Assembly (NCBI GenBank): GCA_041390685.1
Contig: JAWKPL010000001.1
Span: 1,612,001-1,676,000 of the forward strand
DNA: 64,000 nt
Source of the DNA: JAIBBD01 sp041390685
GTDB lineage: Bacteria > Chloroflexota > Dehalococcoidia > UBA2979
Reading direction: 5' to 3'
The notes below the pieces were generated by a model that was not told the origin of the DNA, searched no databases, and saw only the letters and a list, made by a program, of their open reading frames with translations. The translations under genes were made by a program, and so were the position numbers. Position 1 is the stretch's first letter. The number at the start of each line of letters is the position of its first letter. This document shows positions 39,895 through 48,857 of this stretch, one piece after another.

Positions 39895-40955
39895 TGCTGC
39901 ACCTGTACACCGGCTCGCTCGTCCCGCGCGAGGACTCGGACGCATTTCGCCTCCACGAGGCGTACGAAGCGCTCCGCCGCGAGCTCGACACCGACGGCAT
40001 GCTCGGCACGAACACCACGGTGCTCCCCGCGCGCGGCCTGGCGCCGGACACCGTCATCCAGCACCTCTCGACGATTCCCTTCCTCGCGCAGGCGCGCCTC
40101 GTGGCCGTCGAGGGCCTCCTCGGGGCGTTGGGCAGCCGGCGCGGCGTGCTGGAGCAGTGGCAGCCGCTCGTCGACTTCCTCCCGGTGATGCCCGAGACGA
40201 GCCACCTCGTATTGCTCGATCTGGCCCCCGAGCGCGAGGACCGGCTGACGCTCGAGCGCTCGCCGTTGTTGCGCGCCCTGCGGGCCGTGCCCGGCGCCGA
40301 CGTGCGGGAGTTCCGGGCGCTGCGCCTGTTCGGGCGCGATTCGGGCAACGAGGTCGCGCGCTGGATCGAAGGCCGGGCGCGCGAGCGTGGCGTGGCCTTC
40401 CAGCGCGATGCCGCCGAGGCGCTGTCGGACCTCGTCGGCGCGGACCTCTGGGTGGCGGCCGGCGAGATCGAGAAGCTGGGCCACTATGCCGCCGGGCGGC
40501 CCGTCACGGTCGCCGACGTGCGGCTCCTCACTCCGGCGTCACGCGACGCCGACGTGTTCGCGCTCGTCGACGCGGTGGCCGAGGGACGCGCTCCCGCTGC
40601 CCTGCGTCTGCTGCGCCAGCTGGTCGAGCAGGGCGAGCATCCGACCCGGCTGCAGGCGATGATCGCGCGCCAGGTGCGCGCGCTCGTCCGCGCCGCCGAG
40701 CTGGTCGCGCAGGGCGCTCCCGAACGCGCCATTGGCGAGGCCACCGGCATCACGCACTCGTTCCCGCTCGGCAAGCTCGTCCGCCAGGCGGGCGCCATGG
40801 GGGCCGCCCGTGCCGAACAGGCGCTGCGCGAAATCGAGGCAGCCGACTACGCGGTGAAGACCGGACACCTCGAAGAAGGACTCAGCCTCGAGTTGCTCGT
40901 GTGCCGCCTGGCCGAGCTTGCGCCCCGGGGTGCCACGCCCGCGACGCGCCGCTGA
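39894..40955 (+). CDS. holA: DNA polymerase III delta subunit
   Basis: A 353-residue clamp-loader subunit. LHLYTGSLVPREDSDAFRL at the start, the middle P-loop-like domain with LVAVEGLLGAL, and the C-terminal IARQVRALVRAAELVAQG helices with HSFPLGKLVRQAG match HolA. It opens the sliding clamp within the DnaX complex. The overall length is normal for the family. Confidence 0.88.
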   Translation: MLHLYTGSLVPREDSDAFRLHEAYEALRRELDTDGMLGTNTTVLPARGLAPDTVIQHLSTIPFLAQARLVAVEGLLGALGSRRGVLEQWQPLVDFLPVMPETSHLVLLDLAPEREDRLTLERSPLLRALRAVPGADVREFRALRLFGRDSGNEVARWIEGRARERGVAFQRDAAEALSDLVGADLWVAAGEIEKLGHYAAGRPVTVADVRLLTPASRDADVFALVDAVAEGRAPAALRLLRQLVEQGEHPTRLQAMIARQVRALVRAAELVAQGAPERAIGEATGITHSFPLGKLVRQAGAMGAARAEQALREIEAADYAVKTGHLEEGLSLELLVCRLAELAPRGATPATRR

Positions 40956-40987
40956 GCGGCGCCGCATCGAGACGGGAGCAGCAGGAG

Positions 40988-41539
40988 ATGGACGTCCTCG
41001 AAGCATTGCGCACGCGGCGCACGGTCGGCGCGTTCGCGCCCGCGCCGCCGCCTCAGGAGGCCGTCGAGCGCGCCATCGAGGCGGCGACGTGGGCTCCGAA
41101 CCATCACCTCACGGAACCGTGGCGGTTCCACGTCCTCACCGGTCATGCACGCGGCGATCTCGCTACCGCCGCCGCCTCGACCTTGCCGCCCGAACGCGAC
41201 ACCGAGGACGAGCGCCGCGCCCTGCGCGCCAAGCTCGAACGCGCCCCCGTCCTCGTCGTCGTGACGCAGGCCAGCGGCGACCCCGACCCGGTGCGCGACC
41301 TGGAGGACTACGCCGCCTGCGCCGCTGCGGTGCAGAACATCCTCCTCGCGGCGCACGCGCAGGGGCTCGCCGCGAAGTGGAGCACGGGCAAGCTCGCCCG
41401 CTCCGAGGGCGTCCGCCACTTCCTCGCGCTCGGGGAGCGTGACCGCGTCGTCGCCTTCGTCTACCTCGGGTTCGCGGCGGCCGCGGTCGCTCCGGAGCCG
41501 CGGCGCGCGACGCCGTCGGTCACGCGCTACGGCGACTGA
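40988..41539 (+). CDS. Nitroreductase family protein
   Basis: A 183-residue FMN-binding protein from the ATG at 40988. RTRRTVGAFAPAPPPQEAVE is the FMN-phosphate-binding start; TWAPNHHLTEPWRFHVL and a C-terminal ARSEGVRHFLALGERDRVVA complete the fold. The substrate is unknown. The size is that of small single-domain nitroreductases such as YdjA. It is separate from cofE, so it is not the FbiB C-terminal domain. Confidence 0.88.
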   Translation: MDVLEALRTRRTVGAFAPAPPPQEAVERAIEAATWAPNHHLTEPWRFHVLTGHARGDLATAAASTLPPERDTEDERRALRAKLERAPVLVVVTQASGDPDPVRDLEDYAACAAAVQNILLAAHAQGLAAKWSTGKLARSEGVRHFLALGERDRVVAFVYLGFAAAAVAPEPRRATPSVTRYGD

Positions 41540-41564
41540 ACCGCCGCACTCCGACTCGCCCCCG

Positions 41565-42209
41565 CTACCACTCGGAGCGGATCGAGGACAGCACGCGGCC
41601 CTGCACCTCCACGTTGTCCGGGGCGGTGTAGATTGGCGACATGGTCGCGTTCATCGGCTGGAGGCGGATGCGGCTGCCCTCGTGGAAGAACTTCTTGAGC
41701 GTGGTCTCGTTCTCCGCCTTCAGCCACACTGCGACCATGTCGCCGTCGTCGCAGCTGCGCGTGGCTTCGAGGATCACGATGTCCCCGTCATTGATGAGGG
41801 CGTCGATCATCGAGGTGCCTTCGACGCGCAGGGCGTACGCGTTCGGCCGGCCGCGCGTCTGCTCCTCTGTGACCTCGATCGAATCATAGCCCGCGGGCAG
41901 GGTGTCCGGCGGCGTCGGGATGGGCTGTCCGGCAGCGATCTTCCCCAGCAGCGGCACCTCCTGCACGCGGCGCCGCGTTCCGGCGCCCGGGAGCTGAATC
42001 GCCCGCGAGATCTCGCGGTCCCGGCGCAGCAACCCCTTCTCCTCCAGCCGCTTCAGGTTGTAGTCCACCACGGAGGTGGACGAGATGTCGCACCCCTGCT
42101 GGATGTCTCGGATCGAAGGTGGGTAGTCGTGTTCCGCGACGAACTGCTCGACGAACTGCAGGATGCGCGCCTGCTTGTCCGACAATCCCGCTGAGGATCC
42201 TGTTGGCAT
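41565..42209 (-). CDS. lexA: LexA repressor
   Basis: A 214-residue SOS repressor. The N-terminal winged helix (YPPSIRDIQQGC, SSTSVVDYNLKRLEEKGLL) is followed by the self-cleavage site A93-G94 in GKIAAGQPIP. Catalytic S133 lies in VEGTSMIDAL (GTSM replaces the usual GDSM) and K172 in ENETTLKKF. Cleavage is stimulated by RecA filaments after DNA damage. A candidate SOS box lies at 42283-42296 between the promoter and gene. Confidence 0.94.
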   Translation of the reverse strand: MPTGSSAGLSDKQARILQFVEQFVAEHDYPPSIRDIQQGCDISSTSVVDYNLKRLEEKGLLRRDREISRAIQLPGAGTRRRVQEVPLLGKIAAGQPIPTPPDTLPAGYDSIEVTEEQTRGRPNAYALRVEGTSMIDALINDGDIVILEATRSCDDGDMVAVWLKAENETTLKKFFHEGSRIRLQPMNATMSPIYTAPDNVEVQGRVLSSIRSEW

Positions 42210-42282
42210 AGCCCCTGCTCCGTCTGCCCGCCGCCACGGTGGTCATCCGTGCCGCGCACAACCGACGGAACCGGTGGCAAGC

Positions 42283-42331
42283 GACACAAATGTTCGCAAC
42301 AACAGTACCGTTCCACATAACGTACCGTCAA
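42283..42331 (-). promoter_or_regulatory. lexA promoter with candidate SOS box
   Basis: On the minus strand TTGACG (42331-42326) and a weak TACTGT (42307-42302) are 18 bp apart. CGAACATTTGTGTC (42296-42283) follows at the predicted start site. It resembles the Gram-positive LexA box CGAAC-N4-GTTCG with one good half-site. This position would allow autorepression. Confidence 0.45.
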
Positions 42332-42436
42332 CGCCCGCCGTCACTGTGTCACTGCCGCCGCATCGTCGCGTGTCCGGCCGGGGGGGCGATACGATGAAGC
42401 TTGCGACATCGAGGCGAAGCGATCGGGGGCTGGCGG

Positions 42437-43189
42437 ATGGCGGCGGGACTCGAGGACCTGTGGGGGAACCAGCCGCCCGGCGAGCCGGACGCCGAGCGGG
42501 GCGAGCTGCGTCGCGCGCTCGTCGTGGCGGCGCACCCGGACGACGCCGACTTCGGCGCCGGCGGCGCCGTGGCGCTGCTCAGCCGCGCTGGCTGGGAGGT
42601 GCGCTACCTCGTCGTCACGGACGGCTCCAAGGGCTCCGACGACCCGTCGTACACGCCGGAGCAGCTGGTGGTGACGCGCGCCGAGGAGCAGCGCGTCGCC
42701 GCCGCGCATCTCGGTGTTGGCAGCGTCGGCTTCCTCGGCTTCACCGACGGTGAGCTGGTCGCGTCGCGCGCGCTCCTCGGCGCGATCACACGCGAGATAC
42801 GCGCGTTCCGCCCGTACGCCGTATACACACACGACCCCGAGCCCGTCGTGCATGCCGAGGGCTTCATCAACCACGCCGATCATCGCGCGACCGGCCTCGC
42901 CACGGTGGACGCGGTCTACCCGGCGGCGCGCGACCGCCTGAACTTCCCCGAGCAGATCGCCGAGGGCCTGGCGCCCCACGTCGTGCGCGAGCTGTACCTC
43001 TGGGGCTCGAACCAGGCGAACTGTGACGTCGACGTCTCGAGCGTCGTCGAGCTGAAGATCGAGGCCCTGCTGCTGCACGGCAGCCAGTTCACGGACGATG
43101 GCGGCTTCATCGACGTCATGCGCGACCGCTGGCGCGACGCGGATGGGCGTTCGCTGGAGCAGTTCCGGCGCGTGGTGATGTTCGGATGA
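42437..43189 (+). CDS. PIG-L/LmbE-family deacetylase
   Basis: A 250-residue zinc deacetylase from the ATG at 42437. The metal and catalytic motif AAHPDDADFG and the second His motif NHADHRATG are complete. Family members deacetylate N-acetylglucosamine conjugates in mycothiol, bacillithiol and GPI pathways. A cysteine-ligase-like gene (46719-47924) nearby makes a thiol pathway thinkable, but the substrate is not shown. Its stop overlaps the Nudix gene (ATGA). Confidence 0.85.
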   Translation: MAAGLEDLWGNQPPGEPDAERGELRRALVVAAHPDDADFGAGGAVALLSRAGWEVRYLVVTDGSKGSDDPSYTPEQLVVTRAEEQRVAAAHLGVGSVGFLGFTDGELVASRALLGAITREIRAFRPYAVYTHDPEPVVHAEGFINHADHRATGLATVDAVYPAARDRLNFPEQIAEGLAPHVVRELYLWGSNQANCDVDVSSVVELKIEALLLHGSQFTDDGGFIDVMRDRWRDADGRSLEQFRRVVMFG

Positions 43190-43692
43190 CCGCGGACGCG
43201 CCAGCCGTCTCCGGCCACGCCTACTGCCCGGTCTGTGGTGCGGCGCTCACCGCCGAGGCCGGCCCCGGCGCGCGCCCGGCGTGCGAGGTGTGCGGCTTCG
43301 TGCGCTACGACAACCCGAAGGTCGCCACGGGCGTGGTCGCGGAGCGCGATGGCCAGATCCTGCTCGTGCGCCGCAACCACGAGCCCATGCTCGGCCACTG
43401 GTCGTTCCCCTCGGGCTTCGTCGACGCGGGCGAGGTCGTCCCCGAGGCCGCTGTGCGTGAAGTGTTCGAGGAGACCGGCGTCGGCGTGCGCATCGACCGC
43501 TTGCTCGGCGTCTACAGCCGCCGCGGCGACGCCGTCGTGTTCATCGCGTACGCCGGCACCGTCGGCCCCGGCACGCCCGTCGCCGGTCCGGAGGCGTTCG
43601 AGGTCGGCTTTTTCTTGCCCGACGCGCTGCCGGACCTCGCATTCCCTCACGACGATGAGATCGTCGCGGCATGGCGAGCCGGCCGCCCATGA
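43186..43692 (+). CDS. Nudix hydrolase with N-terminal zinc ribbon
   Basis: A 168-residue protein. The zinc ribbon is formed by YCPVCGAAL and CEVCGFVRYDN. The Nudix box GFVDAGEVVPEAAVREVFEE followed by TGV fits G-x5-E-x7-R-E-x2-E-E. It resembles the NudC/ADP-ribose group that hydrolyses nucleoside diphosphates linked to another moiety. It is translationally coupled to the deacetylase gene. Confidence 0.88.
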   Translation: MTADAPAVSGHAYCPVCGAALTAEAGPGARPACEVCGFVRYDNPKVATGVVAERDGQILLVRRNHEPMLGHWSFPSGFVDAGEVVPEAAVREVFEETGVGVRIDRLLGVYSRRGDAVVFIAYAGTVGPGTPVAGPEAFEVGFFLPDALPDLAFPHDDEIVAAWRAGRP

Positions 43693-43735
43693 GCCGCGCT
43701 ACGCTGGGCTTCATGACTCCGAAAGCGCCCGTAGG

Positions 43736-44335
43736 ATGACGGTGCCCCCAGCGGGCCCGAGCGCATCGGCCGGCCGGCCGCTCGGGCTGTCGCTGCTCCA
43801 GCGCCGCGGCATCGAGGCTGAGGTCTTGATCCCCTTCATCCGTCGCCTGGAGGTCGAGCTCGGACCTGAGCGCGCGCACCGGATCGCCCGCGAGACGATC
43901 GACGAGATCGCCCGCGAGCAGGGCCGCGCCGTCGCCGAGGGCCTCGGCCGCACCGACCTCGAAGGGTTCCACGCAGTCCGTGACACCTGGAGCGGGGCTG
44001 GAGGCGACCTCACCATCGAGACGCTGCGCGAGGACGGGGAGCGGCTCGAGTTCAACGTCACCCGCTGCCGCTTCGCGGAGCTCTACGAGCGCCTTGGCGC
44101 GCGCGACCTCGGCTTCCTGCTCTCCTGCGGCCGCGATTTCACCCTGTCCGAGGGCTACTCGCCCGACCTCGAGCTGGAGCGCTCGCAGACCATCATGCAG
44201 GGGGCGCCCTTCTGCGACTTCCGCTACCGCTACCGGGCGCCTTCCGCCCAAGTGGCCCTCCCCGGCGACGCCGATGACAGCGATAATGCCGCGGGGACGG
44301 CGACCGCCGGTCCGCAGGACAACCAGCCGCGCTGA
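43736..44335 (+). CDS. L-2-amino-thiazoline-4-carboxylate hydrolase-like protein
   Basis: A 199-residue protein from the ATG at 43736. LQRRGIEAEVLIPFIRRLEV, FNVTRCRFAELYERLGARDL and LSCGRDFTLSEGYSPDLEL followed by RSQTIMQGAPFCDFRYR match the ATC-hydrolase family (PF14196). The original enzyme opens a thiazoline ring in cysteine synthesis, but most family members are untested. The C terminus is a low-complexity Asp/Ala tail. Confidence 0.7.
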   Translation: MTVPPAGPSASAGRPLGLSLLQRRGIEAEVLIPFIRRLEVELGPERAHRIARETIDEIAREQGRAVAEGLGRTDLEGFHAVRDTWSGAGGDLTIETLREDGERLEFNVTRCRFAELYERLGARDLGFLLSCGRDFTLSEGYSPDLELERSQTIMQGAPFCDFRYRYRAPSAQVALPGDADDSDNAAGTATAGPQDNQPR

Positions 44336-44391
44336 CCGGCCCGACCTCGGGTGCCGGCAGCGACCGCGGCAAGGCGCAGAAAGAAGGAACG

Positions 44392-44736
44392 ATGCGCATT
44401 CAGATCTTCGGTGATGACCGCGAGCCCATCCTCGAGCGCACGCGCGAGATGGTGGAAGAGGCCATCGCCCAGGCCGGCGTCACCGACGCCGAGATCGAAG
44501 TCATCGCCATCCACAACGACGACGAGGCGAAGGCCCAGCGCAGCCTCGGCGCGCCCACGGTGCGCATCGACGGTTTCGACGCGGAGTACGCGGAGCGCGA
44601 GCCACCGGAGACGACCGCCGGCGCACGCTACTACAGCACTCCCGAGGGGTGGCAGCGCTTGCCCGAGCGAGGCATGATCGTCTTTGCGATCAAAGAAGCG
44701 CAGGCCCGTGCCGCGCGGCGGCAGACGGCCGGCTGA
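44392..44736 (+). CDS. Thioredoxin-like small protein without active-site cysteines
   Basis: A 114-residue protein with GAAGGAA upstream of the ATG. IQIFGDDREPILERTREMV and LGAPTVRIDGFDAEY followed by RYYSTPEGWQRLPERGMI fit a thioredoxin-like family whose members usually carry a CP-x-x motif after the first strand. Here that loop is GDDREP, and the protein contains no cysteine. It is therefore not a redox enzyme and may be a binding protein. The assignment rests on pattern memory. Confidence 0.55.
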   Translation: MRIQIFGDDREPILERTREMVEEAIAQAGVTDAEIEVIAIHNDDEAKAQRSLGAPTVRIDGFDAEYAEREPPETTAGARYYSTPEGWQRLPERGMIVFAIKEAQARAARRQTAG

Positions 44737-44773
44737 CGCCACGGTCCTGCTGGTGGACCCGAAGGGGGCGGAC

Positions 44774-45313
44774 ATGAGCGACAACGAGCGCCCCGAAGAC
44801 CAGCCGGACGCCCGCGAGGCAGGTCAGGCCCCCGAACCCGCCGAGCCGGGTCTGTCGCCCCCACGCGCTCCCCTGCGCGGCAGCGGGGCCGGCTTCGGCA
44901 TGGCGGGCGAGGGCGGCGGCGCCGCCAGCCTTCTGCGTCGCGTGCAGGAAGCGGCGGAGCTTGCGCGGCGGACGGCTGAGCAACACCGTCCTGCCGCGGA
45001 ACGCGCTGCACGTGAGGCCGCGGAGCGCGCAAGGCACGCGGTCGAGGCCGCGAAGCCTGAAGCCGAACGCCTCGCCAGGCAGGCGCGCGCCGCCGCGGAA
45101 GCGGCCCGCCCTCATGTCGAGCGTGCTGCCGGTGACGCCGCGAACTACGCCCGTGAGCACGAGGACGAGATCCGCAACGCCGCTGCCCGAGCCGCTCGGA
45201 CGGTCGCGCCGCGCCCGCTGCGTCCGGCGATTGATGCCATGAGCGAGGAACTGAAGAAGCGCCCCGAACCTGAATCGGGGGAGGAGCCCCCGGCGGCGGC
45301 GCCTCCGGCCTAG
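44774..45313 (+). CDS. Alanine-rich coiled-coil protein
   Basis: A 179-residue protein with GAAGGGGG upstream of the ATG at 44774. Residues about 50-145 are a long amphipathic helix rich in Ala, Arg and Glu (AAERAAREAAERARHAVEAA), similar to apolipoprotein or PspA-like coiled coils. Pro/Glu-rich tails flank it. Sequence bias makes homology unreliable. A membrane- or DNA-associated structural role is possible. Confidence 0.55.
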   Translation: MSDNERPEDQPDAREAGQAPEPAEPGLSPPRAPLRGSGAGFGMAGEGGGAASLLRRVQEAAELARRTAEQHRPAAERAAREAAERARHAVEAAKPEAERLARQARAAAEAARPHVERAAGDAANYAREHEDEIRNAAARAARTVAPRPLRPAIDAMSEELKKRPEPESGEEPPAAAPPA

Positions 45314-46635
45314 GCCCCGCGGCCCTCCCTGGCTGGAGGGACCGTCTCCGGCGTGGCGTTCGCCGCCTTGAGCGGTTGCGCCTCCACCACCGCGATACGG
45401 AGATCGTCCATCTCCGCGACGGTCAGACGGTATCCCGGGACCTCGATCGCGTCCCCTACCTGCGGGATGCGCCCGATGCGGTCCAGGATGTAGCCGGCCA
45501 CTGTGTTGTACGGCCCCGGCTCCACCTCGAACCCGAGCAGGCCCGGCAGTACGTCCACGTTGTCCAGGCCATCGATGCGCAGCCGCCCGCCGGGGCCCCG
45601 CTGGGGCGGCCGCTCCGGCTCCTCGAACTCGTCCTGCAGCTCTCCGACGATCGACTCCAGCACGTCCTCGAGCGTCACGATGCCGTCCGTCCCGCCGAAC
45701 TCGTCGACGGCGATGGCGAAGTGATTGCGCCGCGACCGCATCTCGCCGAGCAGGCGATCCACGCCCACTCCGCTCGGCACAACGAGCGCCTCGCGCAGGA
45801 GCGGCTGCAGTGTCTGCGACGGCTCCGCGAGCAACAGGTCGCGCACGTGCAGGACGCCGAGGATGTCGTCGAGGTCTTTCCGGTACACCGGGTATCGAGA
45901 ATGGTGATGCTCGGCGACGATAGCCGTCGCCTGCTCGGTCGACATGTCGATGTGCAGCGCCACCAGCTCAGTACGCGGGATCATCACCGAGGCCACCGTC
46001 AGGTCCCCGAACCGCAGGACGCGGTCGAGGAGGAACTGCTCCTCCGTCTCGATGGCCCCGGCCTGCGCGCTGGCCTGGACGACGAGCCGCAACTCCTCCG
46101 CGCTGATGTGTGCGCCGTGCTCCTGCGCATCGCGGCTCACGCCGAGCAGCCGCTGCGTGACCCAGCCGCCTTCGTTGAGCAGCCAGATCACAGGCCGGAA
46201 CACGCTTCTGAATGCGCGCAAAGGGGCCGCGACGACGAGCGCCGTCTGCTCCGGGTACTGGAGCGCGATCCCTTTCGGCGTCAGCTCACCCACCATCACG
46301 AGGATCGCCGTGATCAGCACGAAGGTCATGACGACCGCGAACGCATGGCCGCCGACCTCGCCGAACAGCGGCTGCACCAGCCCCGCGAGGGCCGGCTCGC
46401 CCACCCAGCCGAGCGCCAGGCTGGCCATGGTGACGCCGAGCTGGCACGCCGCGATGTAACTGTCGAGGTGAGTCGTCGCGTCCTGCACGTTGCGCGCGCC
46501 GGGCCGGCCCTCCGCCAGCATCTGCTCCACGCGCGTGCGCCGGATCGTCACCAGCGCGAACTCCGCCGCGACGAAGAACCCGTTCACGAACACCAGCACG
46601 AGGACGGCCAGTAGCCCTCCCCCGGTCTCAGTCAA
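45310..46635 (-). CDS. CNNM/CorC-family (DUF21-CBS) transporter
   Basis: A 441-residue membrane protein from a TTG start at 46635 after GGAGGG. The DUF21 domain has four transmembrane segments (GLLAVLVLVFVNGFFVAAEF, later ILVMVGELTPKGIALQYPE). Two CBS domains follow (MIPRTELVALHIDM; VDEFGGTDGIVTLEDVLESI), then a CorC_HlyC domain (YNTVAGYILDRIGRIPQVGD). Family members export Mg2+ or Co2+. It converges with the Ala-rich gene, overlapping by 4 nt. Confidence 0.93.
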   Translation of the reverse strand: MTETGGGLLAVLVLVFVNGFFVAAEFALVTIRRTRVEQMLAEGRPGARNVQDATTHLDSYIAACQLGVTMASLALGWVGEPALAGLVQPLFGEVGGHAFAVVMTFVLITAILVMVGELTPKGIALQYPEQTALVVAAPLRAFRSVFRPVIWLLNEGGWVTQRLLGVSRDAQEHGAHISAEELRLVVQASAQAGAIETEEQFLLDRVLRFGDLTVASVMIPRTELVALHIDMSTEQATAIVAEHHHSRYPVYRKDLDDILGVLHVRDLLLAEPSQTLQPLLREALVVPSGVGVDRLLGEMRSRRNHFAIAVDEFGGTDGIVTLEDVLESIVGELQDEFEEPERPPQRGPGGRLRIDGLDNVDVLPGLLGFEVEPGPYNTVAGYILDRIGRIPQVGDAIEVPGYRLTVAEMDDLRIAVVEAQPLKAANATPETVPPAREGRGA

Positions 46636-46718
46636 TCAACCCTCCGCAGTCCCGATGCCGCAAGCGTACACGATGCCGGACGTGGCCGTGCGAAGCGCGG
46701 GACGCTGCGGTGCGGGCA

Positions 46719-47924
46719 CTACCCTTCCCGCCCGAGCCGCAGCCCGAGGACGTCCGCTAGCTCCACGAGCGTCGGGACGGCGGTCTCGCCGTACAAGCGC
46801 CCCGCCTCAATGTCCGCGGCGATCGAGAGCAGCACGTCCACGGCAGCCGGCGTGTCAAAGTCACGGTCCATCGCGTCCATGAACGCCAGCCGCTGCGGTT
46901 GCACTCGCAACCGGTCTGGCGGCCCGCCGGGGCTCTGGACGGCCCGCCGCAGCGCCTCCGCCATCTCCTCGCTCCGCCGCAGCTGGGCGACGTCCCAGTC
47001 GTGGTCCGCACGGTAATGGGTGCGCAGCAGGTTGAGCCGGATGGCGTCCGGCGAATGCCCATCCGCGAGCAGGTCGCTGACCTTCACGAGGTTGCCCAGC
47101 GACTTCGACATCTTCACGCCGTCGAGCTTCATCGTGCCGACGTGCATCCAGGTGCGGACGTATGGCGCCTCGCCGGTGGCGCATTCGGACTGCGCGATCT
47201 CCGAGTCGTGATGCGGATACTGGAGATCGCGTCCGCCGCCGTGAATATCGATCTGGTCCCCGAGCGCCGCGCGCGCCATCGCCGAGCACTCGATGTGCCA
47301 GCCGGGGCGCCCCTCGCCCCATGGCGACGGGAAACGCGCGTCCGGCGCGTCCGAGGGCTGCCAGAGCAGGAAGTCCAGGCGGTCGCGCTTCAGGTGGTCC
47401 GGCTCGTCGGGTGTGCTGTCGCTGATCGGGCCCAGCCGCAACTCCTCCCGTGTGCGGCCGCTGAGCCGTCCGAAGTCCGCACAGGTCGAGCTGTCGAAGA
47501 ACACATACCCATCCACCACATACGCATGACCTCGCGCGATCAGCAGCTGCACCAGCTCGATGATCTCGGGCAGTGACTGCGACACGCGAGGGTAGGCGAG
47601 AGGGCGTAGCACGTTCAGCGCGTCCATCTCGCGCAGGTAGACCGCGTGGTTGCGGTCCGTCAGCTCGGGGATCGAAATGCCCAGCTCGCGTGACTTACGC
47701 ACCATGTCGTCATCGATGTCGGTGATGTTCTGGATGTGCCGTACCTCGTACGAGTTGAACTCGAGGTACCGCCGCACGACATCGAACGTGACGAAGACGA
47801 GCGCATGGCCGAGGTGGCCCACGTCGTACGGCGTGATGCCGCAGACGTACATCCTCGCGACCCCGGGCTCGACGGTCTCGAACGGCTCCATCCGCCGCGT
47901 GAGCGAGTTGTAGATCTCGAGCAG
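46719..47924 (-). CDS. Cysteinyl-tRNA synthetase / MshC-like cysteine ligase
   Basis: A 401-residue class I synthetase-fold protein. It has MYVCGITPYDVGHLGHALVF (HIGH variant, zinc Cys), GWHIECSAMA and KMSKSLGN. It ends at LADVLGLRLGREG, lacking the C-terminal anticodon-binding region of full CysS (about 460-500 residues). In length, the CGITPYD-HLGHA form and HYRADHDWDV it is close to mycothiol ligase MshC. The best start is a CTG at 47924 (CTG CTC GAG ATC, i.e. MLEIYNSLTR), 8 nt after GGAGGG. It could still be the cell's CysRS. Confidence 0.7.
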   Translation of the reverse strand: MLEIYNSLTRRMEPFETVEPGVARMYVCGITPYDVGHLGHALVFVTFDVVRRYLEFNSYEVRHIQNITDIDDDMVRKSRELGISIPELTDRNHAVYLREMDALNVLRPLAYPRVSQSLPEIIELVQLLIARGHAYVVDGYVFFDSSTCADFGRLSGRTREELRLGPISDSTPDEPDHLKRDRLDFLLWQPSDAPDARFPSPWGEGRPGWHIECSAMARAALGDQIDIHGGGRDLQYPHHDSEIAQSECATGEAPYVRTWMHVGTMKLDGVKMSKSLGNLVKVSDLLADGHSPDAIRLNLLRTHYRADHDWDVAQLRRSEEMAEALRRAVQSPGGPPDRLRVQPQRLAFMDAMDRDFDTPAAVDVLLSIAADIEAGRLYGETAVPTLVELADVLGLRLGREG

Positions 47925-48063
47925 GACCGCGGCCCTCCGTCGCGCGCCGCCCTCACGGCGCACGCAGCATCGTAGCACGGCGCGGCCCAGCTTCCGGGGC
48001 CGCGTCCACTGGCGCCTGGCCATCGAAGAGCTACAGTGAGCGCGCACGGGCGAGGAGACGGCG

Positions 48064-48831
48064 ATGCGCATCGGACGGGTCAGGATCGGCAATCGCGTGA
48101 GCACGGCGGTCCTCAAGGGGCGCACCGTGCATCTCGTGCGCGGCGGGCCGCTCGGCCGCCTGGAGCCGACCGGCGAGACTGCGCCCCTCTCGAAGGTCGC
48201 TCTGCTGCCGCCGGTGGTGCCCGGCAAGGTCGTGGCCATCGGGCTGAACTACCGCAGTCATGTCGAGGCGCGGGCGGTCCCGCACGACGCGCCGACACAT
48301 CCGGAGCCCTTCCTGAAGGCGCCCAGCTCGGTCATCGGTCCTGGCGCCGCGATCGTCCTCCCCGCGGACGCGGGCCGCGTCGATGAGGAAGGCGAGGTCG
48401 TCGTGGTCATCGGCCGGCGTGCCCGCAACCTGCGTGAGTCCGAGGTCGACGCGCACGTCCTCGGCTACACCGCCGGCAACGACATCTCTGCCCGGGACTG
48501 GCAGCGCGACGACCTCCAATGGTGGCGCGCGAAATCGGCGGACACGTTCACGACCGTCGGCCCGTGGATCGCCACGGGCCTCAATCCAGAGGCGATCGAG
48601 CTGACCGTGCGCCTGAATGGCGAGGTCGTGCAGCAGGCTGACACGTCGCAGTTGATCCACTCGATCCGTCGCTGCGTGGCCTTCGTCACGAGCGCGATGA
48701 CGCTCGAGCCTGGAGACCTTGTCTTCACCGGGACGCCAGGGACGACGGCGCAGATCCATCCTGGCGACACCGTCGAGGTAGAGGTGGCCGGCGTTGGCGT
48801 GCTCACCAATCCGGTGGTCGCCGCCTCGTGA
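48064..48831 (+). CDS. Fumarylacetoacetate hydrolase family protein
   Basis: A 255-residue protein with GAGGAG upstream of the ATG. IGLNYRSHVEA, EGEVVVVIGRRARN, YTAGNDISARDWQR and FTGTPGTTAQIHPGD are the FAH-fold and metal-site signatures. Family members hydrolyse C-C bonds in acylpyruvates or decarboxylate oxaloacetate. The N-terminal 60 residues match the DUF2437-type extension. The substrate is unknown. Confidence 0.88.
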   Translation: MRIGRVRIGNRVSTAVLKGRTVHLVRGGPLGRLEPTGETAPLSKVALLPPVVPGKVVAIGLNYRSHVEARAVPHDAPTHPEPFLKAPSSVIGPGAAIVLPADAGRVDEEGEVVVVIGRRARNLRESEVDAHVLGYTAGNDISARDWQRDDLQWWRAKSADTFTTVGPWIATGLNPEAIELTVRLNGEVVQQADTSQLIHSIRRCVAFVTSAMTLEPGDLVFTGTPGTTAQIHPGDTVEVEVAGVGVLTNPVVAAS

Positions 48832-48857
48832 ACCCCCGCGCGCCCCGCCGGGGCGCG

